Numbered from the stretch's first letter, positions 18,157-27,241 are shown. The stretch: DNA of 64,000 bases from Chitinophaga vietnamensis (GCF_902167635.1 NZ_CABHMS010000001.1:496001-560000); one strand, 5' to 3'. A program made the numbers and translations. Notes: generated by a model from the sequence alone, not told the origin.

Positions 18157-18164
18157 CAAAAGTA
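18157..18164 (-). promoter_or_regulatory. Bacteroidota -7 box for the lipoprotein gene
   Basis: On the minus strand the box reads TACTTTTG, an exact TAnnTTTG, 14 nt before the ATG at 18142. No clear -33 TTTG is seen. Confidence 0.45.
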
Positions 18165-18188
18165 AATAATTCTGATATGGTGAGATGA

Positions 18189-18812
18189 TTACCCGGGAAG
18201 GCGTTTACCATCTGCTTTTGTGAGTGTAAAATACAAAACATATCCACAGATGATACCACTAATAAATCCGGCGAAGTGTGAGGCATTGTCGATACCTCCT
18301 GAAAAGCCCGCCACGATGAAGTTCATAGCGGCGAACAGTCCTATGAATACCAGGTAATTTTTTCTTTTGACCGGATGAAACAAGTTGGTGGTGAGCAAGG
18401 CCAGGAATACGCCATAGATGCCAAAGATGGCGCCTGAAGCTCCTACGTCCACAGCGCTGCGGTGATACCAGATGCTTACATAGTCGGCAATGAGTCCGGT
18501 GAGCACATATACAACGCTGAATCTGATACTCCGCAATACAGGTTCCAGGAAAATGCCGGCAATAAAGAGCCCCAGCATATTGGTGACCAGGTGCCACATG
18601 CCCGCATGCAGGAACATGCTTGAAAACAGCCGCCAGTACTGGTGTTCCGTGATAGTCAGGGGCCAGTAGTTAGCGCCCCAGTGCAGCAGCTGGTCGCCGT
18701 TGCCCCACCATATATCCATGCCCCTTATACCCATGATCAGGAAGATCAGCAGGTTCGCGGCAATGATACCACCGGTGACCGGCATTGTTTTCAGTTGAGC
18801 CACTGTTTGCAT
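18189..18812 (-). CDS. Rhomboid-family intramembrane serine protease
   Basis: Six-helix membrane protease that cleaves transmembrane segments. The 207-aa protein has the catalytic dyad Ser126 in VGASGAIFG and His179 in ASHFAGFISG. Supporting residues are His69 (FLHAGMWH) and Asn78 (HLVTN), which stabilise the oxyanion in characterised rhomboids. No extra domain is present, so it is a minimal bacterial rhomboid. It is the first of three minus-strand genes with no obvious functional link. Substrates are unknown. Confidence 0.92.
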   Translation of the reverse strand: MQTVAQLKTMPVTGGIIAANLLIFLIMGIRGMDIWWGNGDQLLHWGANYWPLTITEHQYWRLFSSMFLHAGMWHLVTNMLGLFIAGIFLEPVLRSIRFSVVYVLTGLIADYVSIWYHRSAVDVGASGAIFGIYGVFLALLTTNLFHPVKRKNYLVFIGLFAAMNFIVAGFSGGIDNASHFAGFISGIICGYVLYFTLTKADGKRLPG

Positions 18813-18858
18813 TCACTAAAAGTTACGGATATTTCGTGAATTAAACAGCGGCCGCTAA

Positions 18859-19734
18859 CTACTCGTAAGTATAGTCTATATTGGCTTGCGCATCAGTGCC
18901 TTGCCCGGTAAACCCTTGTGAATGCAGGTGTACGCGCGCACTTTTCGGATAGCCGTTGCTGTTATAGGCATAAAAATATTGAATGGTAGTGGAACGCTTG
19001 CATTGTGTAACCACATGTTCGAGTGTAGTCTTTTGTTTTTCCTCTATCTTGATCAACGCCGGATTGTTGGTGCTCACATGTAACAGGAGCTGGCAGATGC
19101 TGGGCAAAGGCATCATGGGCTGTGATGGCGATAGCTCCGAAGCCAGCAGCAGCTGGTTGATCAGGGGCTTCAGGGGATTGATGGAGTCGTCCCATTCGTA
19201 ATTGGCCTTGGTAAAAAATACGGTAGTATCCTGCTCTTTCCCCTTGATGGAATCAGCAGCAATATTTTTCCAGTCGGGGTTGCCGTTCTTGTAGCTCCAG
19301 CTGGTGGCGTGGCGGTTGCCGGCATATTTGAGCGACAGCGGCAGGTCCTGTTGCCACTGGATGGTAGCGGATTGCTGTAGGGTGTCAGTCGCATCGAAAT
19401 AGTCAATCGACAGGATATTACCACGGCGATCCCATTTTTTTACGGTAGCGCGCTGAAGGAGCTGATCGCCATTATTATCATGGTGGTAGCATTCCATGCC
19501 TTGCAGGCGGTGTTGCTGATCGTAGGAAAACCGGGTGGTATTGGTATCGTTGGAGAAATTATAACGTACCAGTTCGGTCATGCGGCCGGCCTGATCGTAT
19601 TTGAAGGCATACTGCGGTACTGTTTCCCCATGAATGGTGATGGCCTGCAGGCGTGGCAGTACAAACTTCGCTTTGTTAGTGCTGCATGCGGTGATGAGCA
19701 CCGGGATCATAATACAGTAGAGATATTTAAGCAT
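18859..19734 (-). CDS. Putative lipoprotein with RHS/YD-like segments
   Basis: A 291-aa protein with a short lipoprotein signal and lipobox LITAC (Cys17). Residues 35-150 contain repeating beta-strand units such as YAFKYDQAGRMTEL, TRFSYDQQHRLQGM and KKWDRRGNILSI, which resemble YD/RHS-type repeats seen in many Bacteroidota surface lipoproteins. A second part ends with IQYFYAYNSNGYPKS, another such unit. Function unknown. It lies 30 nt downstream of the DUF6169-like gene. Confidence 0.7.
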   Translation of the reverse strand: MLKYLYCIMIPVLITACSTNKAKFVLPRLQAITIHGETVPQYAFKYDQAGRMTELVRYNFSNDTNTTRFSYDQQHRLQGMECYHHDNNGDQLLQRATVKKWDRRGNILSIDYFDATDTLQQSATIQWQQDLPLSLKYAGNRHATSWSYKNGNPDWKNIAADSIKGKEQDTTVFFTKANYEWDDSINPLKPLINQLLLASELSPSQPMMPLPSICQLLLHVSTNNPALIKIEEKQKTTLEHVVTQCKRSTTIQYFYAYNSNGYPKSARVHLHSQGFTGQGTDAQANIDYTYE

Positions 19735-19764
19735 ACTTACGGCGGATAAGTGTGCATGAATGTA

Positions 19765-20262
19765 CTAATAAGATTTGAGTTTTTCAGCAGTGTTACGGCT
19801 GAGGTGGTGGAAGGAGCGGATGACGTAGTCTTTCAGAGGATGATCGCCATGCAGCATAATGGAAGCATAGAGCTCCATATCCGGTGAAAGGATGGACGTG
19901 TTGTGTTTTTCCAGGTGCGGAATTTTATTGATACGGCACCATCGCTCAAAGAGCCTCATCCGGCTAATTCCACGTTTGTCAACGCTGTCGCACACGAAGA
20001 ATAGCGCTTTGTCAGTATGCTTATATAGAAAGTCACTGATCAATTGTATAATCGTGCAACGTATCAGGATATCATCCGGATGCGGGCCTGCATGAACAGA
20101 TATTCTGTCGAATCCAAACGTAAATACATCTTCACAAAATTCAGGATAATCGGAAAAATAGGCTTTCCCATTCCCAAAATAAACTGAATACACAACATGA
20201 TGATGTGTTGTGAATTCATAGATGCCCGTCTTTATTTCGGTAACATTATAGCGGTTGAACAA
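19765..20262 (-). CDS. DUF6169-like protein
   Basis: A 165-aa soluble protein that resembles, from memory, the uncharacterised Bacteroidota family DUF6169: a strand-rich start, then FSDYPEFCEDVFTFGFDRI, ALFFVCDSVDKRGISRMRLFE and a C-terminal MLHGDHPLKDYVIRSF. The only plausible start is TTG at 20260-20262, since the next Met is far downstream. This start overlaps the 57-aa gene upstream by 17 nt in another frame, so the two are probably translationally coupled. Function unknown. Confidence 0.65.
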   Translation of the reverse strand: MFNRYNVTEIKTGIYEFTTHHHVVYSVYFGNGKAYFSDYPEFCEDVFTFGFDRISVHAGPHPDDILIRCTIIQLISDFLYKHTDKALFFVCDSVDKRGISRMRLFERWCRINKIPHLEKHNTSILSPDMELYASIMLHGDHPLKDYVIRSFHHLSRNTAEKLKSY

Positions 20263-20419
20263 ACTTGATGCCTTTAGATTTTAATTCAGATAAATCACGA
20301 CCATTCGTAATGTATTCATGAATTAATTTCTTATCAGCTATCATCTTTTTGAGCATAGCGATCACCTTGGGATGTACGTCCCGTTGTACAGATGTTGTTA
20401 TGTTTTCCTGCTGCTTCAT
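20246..20419 (-). CDS. 57-aa small protein upstream of and overlapping the DUF6169-like gene
   Basis: An ATG at 20417-20419 (minus) opens a 57-codon frame ending in TAA at 20246-20248. The product begins MKQQENITTSVQRDVHPKV and continues with a charged, helical middle and a SELKSKGIKFVQPL tail. A perfect TAnnTTTG box lies 12 nt before the ATG. The overlap with the next gene and the small charged product resemble the layout of toxin-antitoxin and other coupled pairs, but no known antitoxin family is recognised. Confidence 0.6.
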   Translation of the reverse strand: MKQQENITTSVQRDVHPKVIAMLKKMIADKKLIHEYITNGRDLSELKSKGIKFVQPL

Positions 20420-20431
20420 AATGATACATTA

Positions 20432-20439
20432 CAAATATA
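20432..20439 (-). promoter_or_regulatory. Bacteroidota -7 box for the 57-aa/DUF6169-like operon
   Basis: On the minus strand the box reads TATATTTG, an exact TAnnTTTG. The transcript would begin only a few nucleotides before the ATG at 20419. No good -33 element is visible. Confidence 0.5.
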
Positions 20440-20501
20440 CCGTAAAATACTTCTTCCAGCAGCATCAAACCTTTACCAGACCTTAACATTATCATCCCGA
20501 T

Positions 20502-20535
20502 AAAAAAAATCCCGGACTGCTTACACAGCCCGGGA
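20502..20535 (-). terminator. Intrinsic terminator after rplI
   Basis: Minus-strand stem of 10 bp (20526-20535 with 20510-20519, one G-T pair) and a 6-nt loop, followed by a run of eight T (A-run 20502-20509). It lies 28 nt after the rplI stop and ends the rpsF-rpsR-rplI unit. Confidence 0.88.
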
Positions 20536-20563
20536 AATTTCTTTTTCCAAACAAGTTGGAATA

Positions 20564-21010
20564 TTACTCCGCTACTACTTCGAATTCCATTTCGGTATCG
20601 TTGCCTTTACCAAAATCGAGGCGAGCTTTGTATGTACCTAATTCTTTCACATCATCGATGATGTGGATACGGCGACGGTCAATTTCGTAACCTTTCTGCT
20701 CTTTAATCGCACGGGCGATCTGAACACCGGTAACGCTACCGAAGATCTTGCCGGAAGTACCGGTTTTAGCGCCGATCTTAACAGGAGAAGCTTTCAGTAC
20801 TTCCACCACTTTAGCAATTTCTGCCAGCAGTTTCTCTTCTTTCACTTTCTGTACTTTCAGGCGCTCCTGCAGTTGTTTCAGGTTAGAAGGACTAGCTTCT
20901 ACCGCAAACTTCTGCGGGATCAGGAAGTTCCTGGCGTAACCATTCTTTACGTTAACCAGTTCATTCTTCTGACCCAGGTTATCTACGTCTTGTATTAAGA
21001 TAATTTGCAT
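20564..21010 (-). CDS. rplI: 50S ribosomal protein L9
   Basis: Large-subunit ribosomal protein binding 23S rRNA near the L1 stalk. The 148-aa product has the N-terminal signature MQIILIQDVDNLGQKNELV and GYARNFLIP, then a long helix and the C-terminal domain with GTSGKIFGSVT. Length matches E. coli L9 (149 aa). It is the third gene of the conserved rpsF-rpsR-rplI cluster. Confidence 0.97.
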   Translation of the reverse strand: MQIILIQDVDNLGQKNELVNVKNGYARNFLIPQKFAVEASPSNLKQLQERLKVQKVKEEKLLAEIAKVVEVLKASPVKIGAKTGTSGKIFGSVTGVQIARAIKEQKGYEIDRRRIHIIDDVKELGTYKARLDFGKGNDTEMEFEVVAE

Positions 21011-21016
21011 AACTTC

Positions 21017-21289
21017 TTACTTTAAAAGGTCAGTAACATAAGGCAATAAAGCCATTTGACGAGCTTTCTTAATAGCCTGGGCTACTTTACGCTGAAATTT
21101 CAGAGAGTTACCTGTAATACGGCGAGGCAACATTTTGCCCTGATCGTTCAGAAATTTCTTCAAAAACTCCGCGTCTTTGTAATCCACATACTTAATGCCC
21201 ATTTTCTTGAAACGGCAGTATTTTTTCTGACGTTTCTCGGTCTTTACGGCGGTTAAGTATTTGATCTCTTGTTTCGGTTTAACTGCCAT
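21017..21289 (-). CDS. rpsR: 30S ribosomal protein S18
   Basis: Small-subunit platform protein that pairs with S6. From the ATG at 21289 the product has 90 aa and shows [17 protein letters not shown] and [19 protein letters not shown], both diagnostic. The frame is open 11 codons further upstream, but that would run into rpsF; the ATG 4 nt after the rpsF stop is the natural start. It is 6 nt from rplI. Confidence 0.96.
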   Translation of the reverse strand: MAVKPKQEIKYLTAVKTEKRQKKYCRFKKMGIKYVDYKDAEFLKKFLNDQGKMLPRRITGNSLKFQRKVAQAIKKARQMALLPYVTDLLK

Positions 21290-21293
21290 AATT

Positions 21294-21644
21294 TTAAGCT
21301 TCAGTGGTTTTAGATTCAGCATTTACACCCAGGTTCTTGCGGTTGTTATACGCTACAGCGTATTTGTCCAGCGCAGTCACCATGTGGCGCAATACATTTT
21401 CATCGCGGTTAAGCTGAATTTTCAGCTTCTCATTGAGGTCGGATGGCGCAGTGTATTCCAGAACCAGGTACATTCCTGTAGTCTTTTTCCGGATAGGATA
21501 CGCCAGTGATCTTAATCCCCAGGGATTTTCGTGCGTTACTTGTCCGCCATTATCTTTAATGATATCAGCGAATTTCTTCTGAGCCGCTTTGTAATCGTCT
21601 TCAGAAAGCACAGGGGTAAAGATCACCATCAATTCGTAGTTCAT
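21294..21644 (-). CDS. rpsF: 30S ribosomal protein S6
   Basis: Small-subunit protein that forms a heterodimer with S18. The 116-aa product begins [17 protein letters not shown] and has the [20 protein letters not shown] core. It leads the rpsF-rpsR-rplI operon; no ssb gene sits between S6 and S18, as is usual in Bacteroidota. A -7 box (TATCTTTG) lies 44 nt upstream. Confidence 0.97.
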   Translation of the reverse strand: MNYELMVIFTPVLSEDDYKAAQKKFADIIKDNGGQVTHENPWGLRSLAYPIRKKTTGMYLVLEYTAPSDLNEKLKIQLNRDENVLRHMVTALDKYAVAYNNRKNLGVNAESKTTEA

Positions 21645-21687
21645 AATTCCCTGTTTTTAAAAAGGTTTAATAAAAAAATTTGGACCG

Positions 21688-21695
21688 CAAAGATA
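21688..21695 (-). promoter_or_regulatory. Bacteroidota -7 box of the rpsF operon
   Basis: The minus strand reads TATCTTTG, an exact TAnnTTTG, giving a leader of roughly 35 nt before the rpsF ATG. A -33 TTTG is not clear. Confidence 0.5.
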
Positions 21696-21792
21696 CTGAA
21701 CTATTCCTAATTTACACAGATTACCGGCAGGAAATCAGGAAATATCTTCGCTTTTCTGCCAAATATCTATATATCAATTATCTATACAGATG

Positions 21793-21822
21793 AAAAAACC
21801 GTCCCGGATATCCCCGGGACGG
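21793..21822 (-). terminator. Intrinsic terminator of the secreted nuclease gene
   Basis: Minus-strand 9-bp stem (21814-21822 with 21799-21807) with a 6-nt loop, followed by six T (A-run 21793-21798). It lies 31 nt after the nuclease stop. Confidence 0.88.
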
Positions 21823-21853
21823 CCACCTGATTACATGGTTTTGTCAAAAAAGA

Positions 21854-24800
21854 TCAGCGGTTAACAAGGATCCTCGTTACCTGTACCTGCTCGCCAGACT
21901 GTACCCGCAGGAAGTAAAGCCCGGACGGCAGATCGCCGATATCGATCATTCGGTAATTCCTGCCTTTCATCAGGTCCGTCTTGCCCTGATAACGGATCCT
22001 GCCCTGAAGGTCTACCAGCTGCACACCCGCCGGACCGCTCCTGTCCCAGTCTACCCAATATTGCAGCTGTCTGCCAAGGATACACCAGAGGATATCAAGC
22101 CAGCGGTCCTTGCCAGTCATAATTACTGTCCGCAAAGGACTGTATTTCACCGTGCCATCGAGGCCGGTCTGCTTCAGGCGGTAATGCGCGATGCCCGGCC
22201 ATGGATGCTCGTCATAAGCCAGGTAGCTCACAGGCGAGCCGTAAGTGCCATGCGCGGCCACCGTATCTACCGCCTCAAAAGTGCGGCTGTTACGGGAGCG
22301 CTCAATCACAAAATTAGCGCTGTTGATCTCATACGGCGTATTCCATGTCAGCAGCACCTTGCCGCCATCTGCCCTGGCGTCAAAGCCATTCAAAGGTAAA
22401 GGGTTGGCCAGTATATTCAGGTTGTAACGGCTCAACACCGGGTAGTGATCGGTAGTGGTAGTGCCATAACTCGCCACCAGCCTGGCCACCTGCGTCTGTA
22501 TCCGCGCAGAACCCGGCAAATAGGCCACGCCCACCTCGTCAGAGGAAATCACATTGTCAATCACAGAGGCAAAGCTCACCGTGGAACGATCGCCCTCCAG
22601 GCTCAAAGGCAGCGTCAGTGGGCGATAATGCACACTGTCACTCATGAAATCGATATAAGAGGTGGTCGTATCCGGCGCCAGCTCGGTTGTAATTGTTTTG
22701 GAGAGATCATCATTAAAATCTCCCAACATAATAATATTGCTCAAGGGGTACTGCGCATCCAGCGTATCTTTCAGCTCTTTGTTCCCATCTTTCCGGCGAT
22801 GCCAGGCCGTGATCTTCTCAGCCTTGGTGCCCGTATTGGCCTTGGCGTGCAACAGCACAAATTGCAGGCGGGCGGAATCATTGTTCAGCGTAGCCTCTGC
22901 CTCCATGAGATAAGGGAAGCGACCGGATGACCAGTTATAGTAAGCATTGCTGCTGCCGCCCTGCCGCAATACGCCATAGGTGCGCACTTTGCGGATCACG
23001 GAGTTTTTATAAACGAAAGCGAGTTTCTGTGCGCTTGCATAATCCACATCGGTGATGCTGTCGGCATAAGAACCGAAATCAGACAGCACATAGCTGTATC
23101 CCGGCAACTGCGCCACCACGGCCCGGAAGCGGGCAGTGTCCACCACTTCGGCCAGCGCAAATACATCGGCATCGAGCTTTTGCAGGATGGTGGTAACATT
23201 GGCCTGTTGCAGACTGTCGTTCACCGGGCCTTGTACGGGGCTGCCAAACCATTCGATGTTCCAGTTCACTACTTTCAGTGAGCGCAGCGAAGTACCGCTC
23301 AAGGTAATATGGTTATCGGTGAAGCCTGGCGCGCTGAAAGCAAGCGCGCTGCTGTAAGCCTGGTTGCTGGCGCCAGGTGCAAAGCGCACCCAGATGCGTT
23401 GCGGGCCGGCATTCAGCTCTGCCTGTGTAAAGCTCACGCTGCCGCTAAAGCTGCTGCTGTCGCGCGATACCTGGAATCCGCTGCCAGCGCTGATATTGGC
23501 GTTTCCGGTAAAATCGTTGGCCCAGAAATCAACCGCCTGCGCGGCCGAGGTCTGGCCGGCTTTCACATAGTCAAAATCCAGTGAGGCCGGGCTGTAGTTC
23601 AAAGTAGGCGCAGGCGCAGCGCTGGTGTCGGCAATGCCCACATCGTCGATGGTCCACCGGGCTGCACCTGCCGCCGGCGAAGAAGTATATACAAAGGCGA
23701 TGTACACGCTGTTTTGTTTGAATGCAGCGAGATTGATACCGGCAGACAAAGTCCATACATCGCTGCCTCCCGCCGGGAAACGGCCGTTCACCCTGGTCCA
23801 GGTGGCTGTACGCGGATCGCTGCTGCCGTCATAATCTGTAGATACTTTTAATGTCAGCCCCGGCCCGGTAAAGGCAGTCCGGCTGCTGAAATGCAATAAG
23901 GGATACTGGAAGGCGCTGAAGTCGAAGGCCGGAGATATCAGCCAGTCTTCATTCTCCACCGCTCCACCGCTGTAGCCATTGATCTGTACGCCATTACTGT
24001 TGTTCTGCCCGAAGGTGGTACAGCCCCAGAACTGTGCGCCGCTAACGCTGTACTGGCGGAACCCTCCGCTGAGCAGGCCGCTGCCGCCGGGCGTGCAGTC
24101 GTTGAAGTTAAAGCTCAGCGCCTGGTCGCCGGTGGCAAAATGCCACTGGGTGCTATCGCTGATGCCGGCGAAATCGTTGCCCGACAAGTCTTTCACCACG
24201 CCGCTATCGGCAGTGATGTAATAATCGCGGTGCGGTTTCAGCACTGTTCTCAGGGTAAGGATATTGTTGATAAGCTGCACACTGGCGCTGTTCACAGCAA
24301 ACGATTGTGTTGTGCCATTGCTGTGCAGGACGATATTTCCGGCGCCTGCCTGAATATTTTCGCTGAATGTAATACTGATGGGTGTCACCGGAGATACGCC
24401 GGTAGCGGCATTCGCCGGATTGAGGGCGCTCACGGCAGGCGGTGTAAAATCGCCGCCGGTGCCCTTGGCGGAAAAGTTATCCACCGCAAAGCTGGGGCGG
24501 GAGCCGCCACCGCTGATCTGGCGGTTCACCCAGCGGAGTTCTACTACTGGCTGGTTGTTACAAGCGGGTGGCAGCACCACCTGCCTGTTAACACTGTTCT
24601 GCGGTATGGTAATACCAGCGCCGGTTTGCGTGGTAGTGTTGTTTTGGTATTCCGTTCCGCTGATATTGGTGAAACTACCGCTTACGCCTATACGATATTG
24701 TAACACTACTTCGTTGATACGTGTATTGGCACTGCCGTCATAAGGATTCCTGATGGTCATTACGTCATAGCTCACAGTGATGTTGTTGTCGCCGCTGGTA

Positions 24801-25135
24801 TTGATGGCCACCACCAGGCTGTTGTCGACGCTGCCGCTGTTGAGGAAGCCGAGCTTGCCGGCATAATTCCAGACGCCATTGGCGGTGCTGGAGGCGCTGC
24901 CATTGGGCGCCAGGGCCTTGTCGGCCGCCGCAGGCGCTGTATTGAAATTGCCGGAAGGAGCGCCGCTCAAGGTCCAGCCCAGCCAGCCGGCAGGGTAAGT
25001 ATTGGCCGCCGCGGGCAGCGCATCAAAATCCTGCTGATAGGGCAGGGGCTGCGCTACAGGGTCTGTTTGAGCCATCGCCAGCCGATTGAATAAAATACAT
25101 GACAGGAAAAAAATAGTGCGTAGAGATTTGTTCAT
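21854..25135 (-). CDS. Secreted multidomain endonuclease/exonuclease/phosphatase-family protein with T9SS sorting tail
   Basis: A 1093-aa exported protein. Domains in order: signal peptide (1-22), N-terminal beta-sandwich region, Big_5/SbsA-type Ig domain (about 230-335, beginning DFTPPAVSALNPANAATGVS), a choice-of-anchor-J-like domain (342-502, with ENEDWLISPAFD), a further Ig-like segment (513-615), and an EEP nuclease domain (620-905). In the last, Asn626 (NWNIEW), Glu663 (ALAEVV), Asp806 and Asn808 (GDFNDD) and Asp896-His897 (TDHYP) match the metal and catalytic residues. Residues 1035-1093 look like a T9SS type A tail (QLVDLQGR, DLPSGLYFLRV), but the usual YPNP-type start is absent. Probably an extracellular nuclease. 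Confidence 0.85.
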   Translation of the reverse strand: MNKSLRTIFFLSCILFNRLAMAQTDPVAQPLPYQQDFDALPAAANTYPAGWLGWTLSGAPSGNFNTAPAAADKALAPNGSASSTANGVWNYAGKLGFLNSGSVDNSLVVAINTSGDNNITVSYDVMTIRNPYDGSANTRINEVVLQYRIGVSGSFTNISGTEYQNNTTTQTGAGITIPQNSVNRQVVLPPACNNQPVVELRWVNRQISGGGSRPSFAVDNFSAKGTGGDFTPPAVSALNPANAATGVSPVTPISITFSENIQAGAGNIVLHSNGTTQSFAVNSASVQLINNILTLRTVLKPHRDYYITADSGVVKDLSGNDFAGISDSTQWHFATGDQALSFNFNDCTPGGSGLLSGGFRQYSVSGAQFWGCTTFGQNNSNGVQINGYSGGAVENEDWLISPAFDFSAFQYPLLHFSSRTAFTGPGLTLKVSTDYDGSSDPRTATWTRVNGRFPAGGSDVWTLSAGINLAAFKQNSVYIAFVYTSSPAAGAARWTIDDVGIADTSAAPAPTLNYSPASLDFDYVKAGQTSAAQAVDFWANDFTGNANISAGSGFQVSRDSSSFSGSVSFTQAELNAGPQRIWVRFAPGASNQAYSSALAFSAPGFTDNHITLSGTSLRSLKVVNWNIEWFGSPVQGPVNDSLQQANVTTILQKLDADVFALAEVVDTARFRAVVAQLPGYSYVLSDFGSYADSITDVDYASAQKLAFVYKNSVIRKVRTYGVLRQGGSSNAYYNWSSGRFPYLMEAEATLNNDSARLQFVLLHAKANTGTKAEKITAWHRRKDGNKELKDTLDAQYPLSNIIMLGDFNDDLSKTITTELAPDTTTSYIDFMSDSVHYRPLTLPLSLEGDRSTVSFASVIDNVISSDEVGVAYLPGSARIQTQVARLVASYGTTTTDHYPVLSRYNLNILANPLPLNGFDARADGGKVLLTWNTPYEINSANFVIERSRNSRTFEAVDTVAAHGTYGSPVSYLAYDEHPWPGIAHYRLKQTGLDGTVKYSPLRTVIMTGKDRWLDILWCILGRQLQYWVDWDRSGPAGVQLVDLQGRIRYQGKTDLMKGRNYRMIDIGDLPSGLYFLRVQSGEQVQVTRILVNR

Positions 25136-25258
25136 AGATTGATTTTAGGTTCGGGGGAATACAGTACTTTGGTTTGATAGATAAATTTACCATTTTGATC
25201 AAGAATCTAATATGATTATTTTGTTAATTAGAGAAGATAATTAATATATCTTGTCAAC

Positions 25259-25291
25259 TTGTCAGCCAGATATCTGCTGGCATAACCTTTG
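25259..25291 (+). promoter_or_regulatory. Possible htpG promoter
   Basis: TTG at 25259-25261 is followed after 21 nt by TAACCTTTG at 25283-25291, a TAnnTTTG-like box with one extra base. A 10-bp palindrome CAGATATCTG lies between them. The htpG ATG is at 25322. Confidence 0.35.
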
Positions 25292-25321
25292 ACTCTACCC
25301 GCAAAAAAATCAGTTAGCCAC

Positions 25322-27148
25322 ATGCAAAAAGGAGCAATACGTGTTCAGACGGAAAATATCTTTCCGATCATAAAAAAATTCCTCTATTCAGACCATGAAA
25401 TCTTTATCCGCGAACTGGTAAGTAATGCGGTGGATGCCACACAGAAACTGAAGACCCTGGCCAGCGTAGGCGAATTTAAAGGCGACCTGGGTAACATCGA
25501 CATAGAAGTAAAACTCGACAAAGAAAAGAAAACCATCACCATCGCCGACCATGGTATTGGTATGACCGCCGAAGAAGTGGATAAATATATCAACCAGGTA
25601 GCATTTTCCGGCGCGGAAGAATTTCTGAAAAAATATAAAGGACAAGAGAATGGTACCAACATCATCGGTCATTTTGGCCTCGGTTTCTACTCTTCCTTCA
25701 TGGTGAGCAGCAAAGTGGAAATATTCACCAAATCCTGGAAAGACGGTGCAGCCGCCGTACGCTGGGAATGCGATGGCAGCCCGGAATACGAACTGGAAGA
25801 AGTGAGCAAGGAAGAAAGAGGCACCGAAATCGTGATGCACATCAACGAAGAAAGTGAAGAGTTCCTCGATGAAACCCGCATCCGCTCTATCCTTGAGAAG
25901 TTCTGTAAGTTCCTGCCCGTTCCGGTGAAATTCGAAGGACAACAGATCAATAACACCCATCCCGCCTGGACTAAAAAGCCTAGCGAACTCACTACCGAAG
26001 ATTATCAGAATTTCTATAAAGAATTATATCCTTTCGCAGAAGCGCCGCTGTTCTGGATACACCTGAATGTAGACTATCCGTTCAATCTCACCGGTATCCT
26101 GTATTTCCCGAAGATTACCAAGAGCTACGAAATTCAGAAAGACAAGATCAACCTGTATTCCAATCAGGTGTATGTAACCGACGAGGTGAAAGATATCGTG
26201 CCCGAATTTCTCATGCTGCTGCATGGTGTGATCGATAGCCCGGATATCCCGCTGAACGTGAGCCGCAGCTATTTGCAAGGCGATCCCAATGTGAAAAAAA
26301 TCAATGCGCACATTACCAAAAAAGTAGCCGATAAACTCGATGAAATTTTCCGTAACGACCGCCAGGACTTTGAAAGCAAATGGGAGTCCATCGGCTTGTT
26401 TGTGAAATATGGTATGATGACCGACGACAAATTCCTCGACAAGGCTAATAAATTCTTGTTGATGGAAGATGTAGCAGGTGGTAAATTCTACACACAGGAA
26501 GAATACCGCGCCGAAGCCGCAGCACTGCAAACCAACAAGGAAAATAAATTGGTGATATTGTATGCTACCAATCCTGTGCAACAGGATAGTTATGTACAAG
26601 CCGCCAGGAACAAGGGTTTCAAGGTAGTGAAGATGGAGACGATGGTAGACGCTGCCTTCATCAACAACATCGAAATGAAATGGGATAATGTGCAGTTCAC
26701 CCGCGTGGATGCCGATATTGCTGATAACCTGATCGATAAAGACGAAAATGCAGCTACCGTATTATCACAGGAGCAGGAAGGCACGTTGAAAGAACTTTTC
26801 GGCAAACAGGTTACACAACCTAATATCAAAGTGGAAATGAAAGGCCTGAGCGGAGAAGCGCAGCCGGTGATCGTTACACGCCCTGAGTTCATGCGCCGTA
26901 TGAAAGACATGGCAGCCATGGGCGGCGGCGGTATGAACTGGTATGCTGCGATGCCCGATGAGATCAATATGACGGTGAATGCGAATCACCCGGTTTATCT
27001 GCAGATCCTCGCGGAAAACAATGCCGCCTTGCAGGAAAAACAGATCAGGAACCTGGCCGACCTCGCGCTGCTGTCGCAGAACCTGTTGACTGGCGCAGAT
27101 CTTACCGCGTTTGTAAACAGAAGTGTGGAGTTGATGAGCAACAAATAA
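25322..27148 (+). CDS. htpG: Chaperone protein HtpG (bacterial Hsp90)
   Basis: ATP-dependent cytosolic chaperone. From the ATG at 25322 the product has 608 aa (E. coli: 624). The N-terminal GHKL ATPase domain shows ELVSNAVDATQKL with the Asn/Asp nucleotide site, DHGIGMTAEEV, and IGHFGLGFYSSFMV. The middle domain includes LNVSRSYLQGD with the catalytic Arg. The C-terminal dimerisation domain follows. The frame is open back to 25289, but the extra codons begin with TTG and add nothing conserved. It is monocistronic, followed by a terminator. Confidence 0.97.
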   Translation: MQKGAIRVQTENIFPIIKKFLYSDHEIFIRELVSNAVDATQKLKTLASVGEFKGDLGNIDIEVKLDKEKKTITIADHGIGMTAEEVDKYINQVAFSGAEEFLKKYKGQENGTNIIGHFGLGFYSSFMVSSKVEIFTKSWKDGAAAVRWECDGSPEYELEEVSKEERGTEIVMHINEESEEFLDETRIRSILEKFCKFLPVPVKFEGQQINNTHPAWTKKPSELTTEDYQNFYKELYPFAEAPLFWIHLNVDYPFNLTGILYFPKITKSYEIQKDKINLYSNQVYVTDEVKDIVPEFLMLLHGVIDSPDIPLNVSRSYLQGDPNVKKINAHITKKVADKLDEIFRNDRQDFESKWESIGLFVKYGMMTDDKFLDKANKFLLMEDVAGGKFYTQEEYRAEAAALQTNKENKLVILYATNPVQQDSYVQAARNKGFKVVKMETMVDAAFINNIEMKWDNVQFTRVDADIADNLIDKDENAATVLSQEQEGTLKELFGKQVTQPNIKVEMKGLSGEAQPVIVTRPEFMRRMKDMAAMGGGGMNWYAAMPDEINMTVNANHPVYLQILAENNAALQEKQIRNLADLALLSQNLLTGADLTAFVNRSVELMSNK

Positions 27149-27197
27149 AATAAATCATTCCGATTTCCGTTTTTGCAGAAAGAAGATTGTAAAACCT

Positions 27198-27225
27198 GGT
27201 CCCGGCGATAAGCCGGGACCTTTTT
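27198..27225 (+). terminator. Intrinsic terminator of htpG
   Basis: A 9-bp GC-rich stem (27198-27206 with 27212-27220) and 5-nt loop are followed by TTTTT. The esterase start codon lies only 17 nt further on. Confidence 0.92.
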
Positions 27226-27241
27226 CGTTTATAGCAGTTAT

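Noticed and set aside
18143-18286. Upstream extension of the lipoprotein gene to 18286
   Set aside because: It would overlap the rhomboid gene and bury the lipoprotein signal; a -7 box lies inside it.
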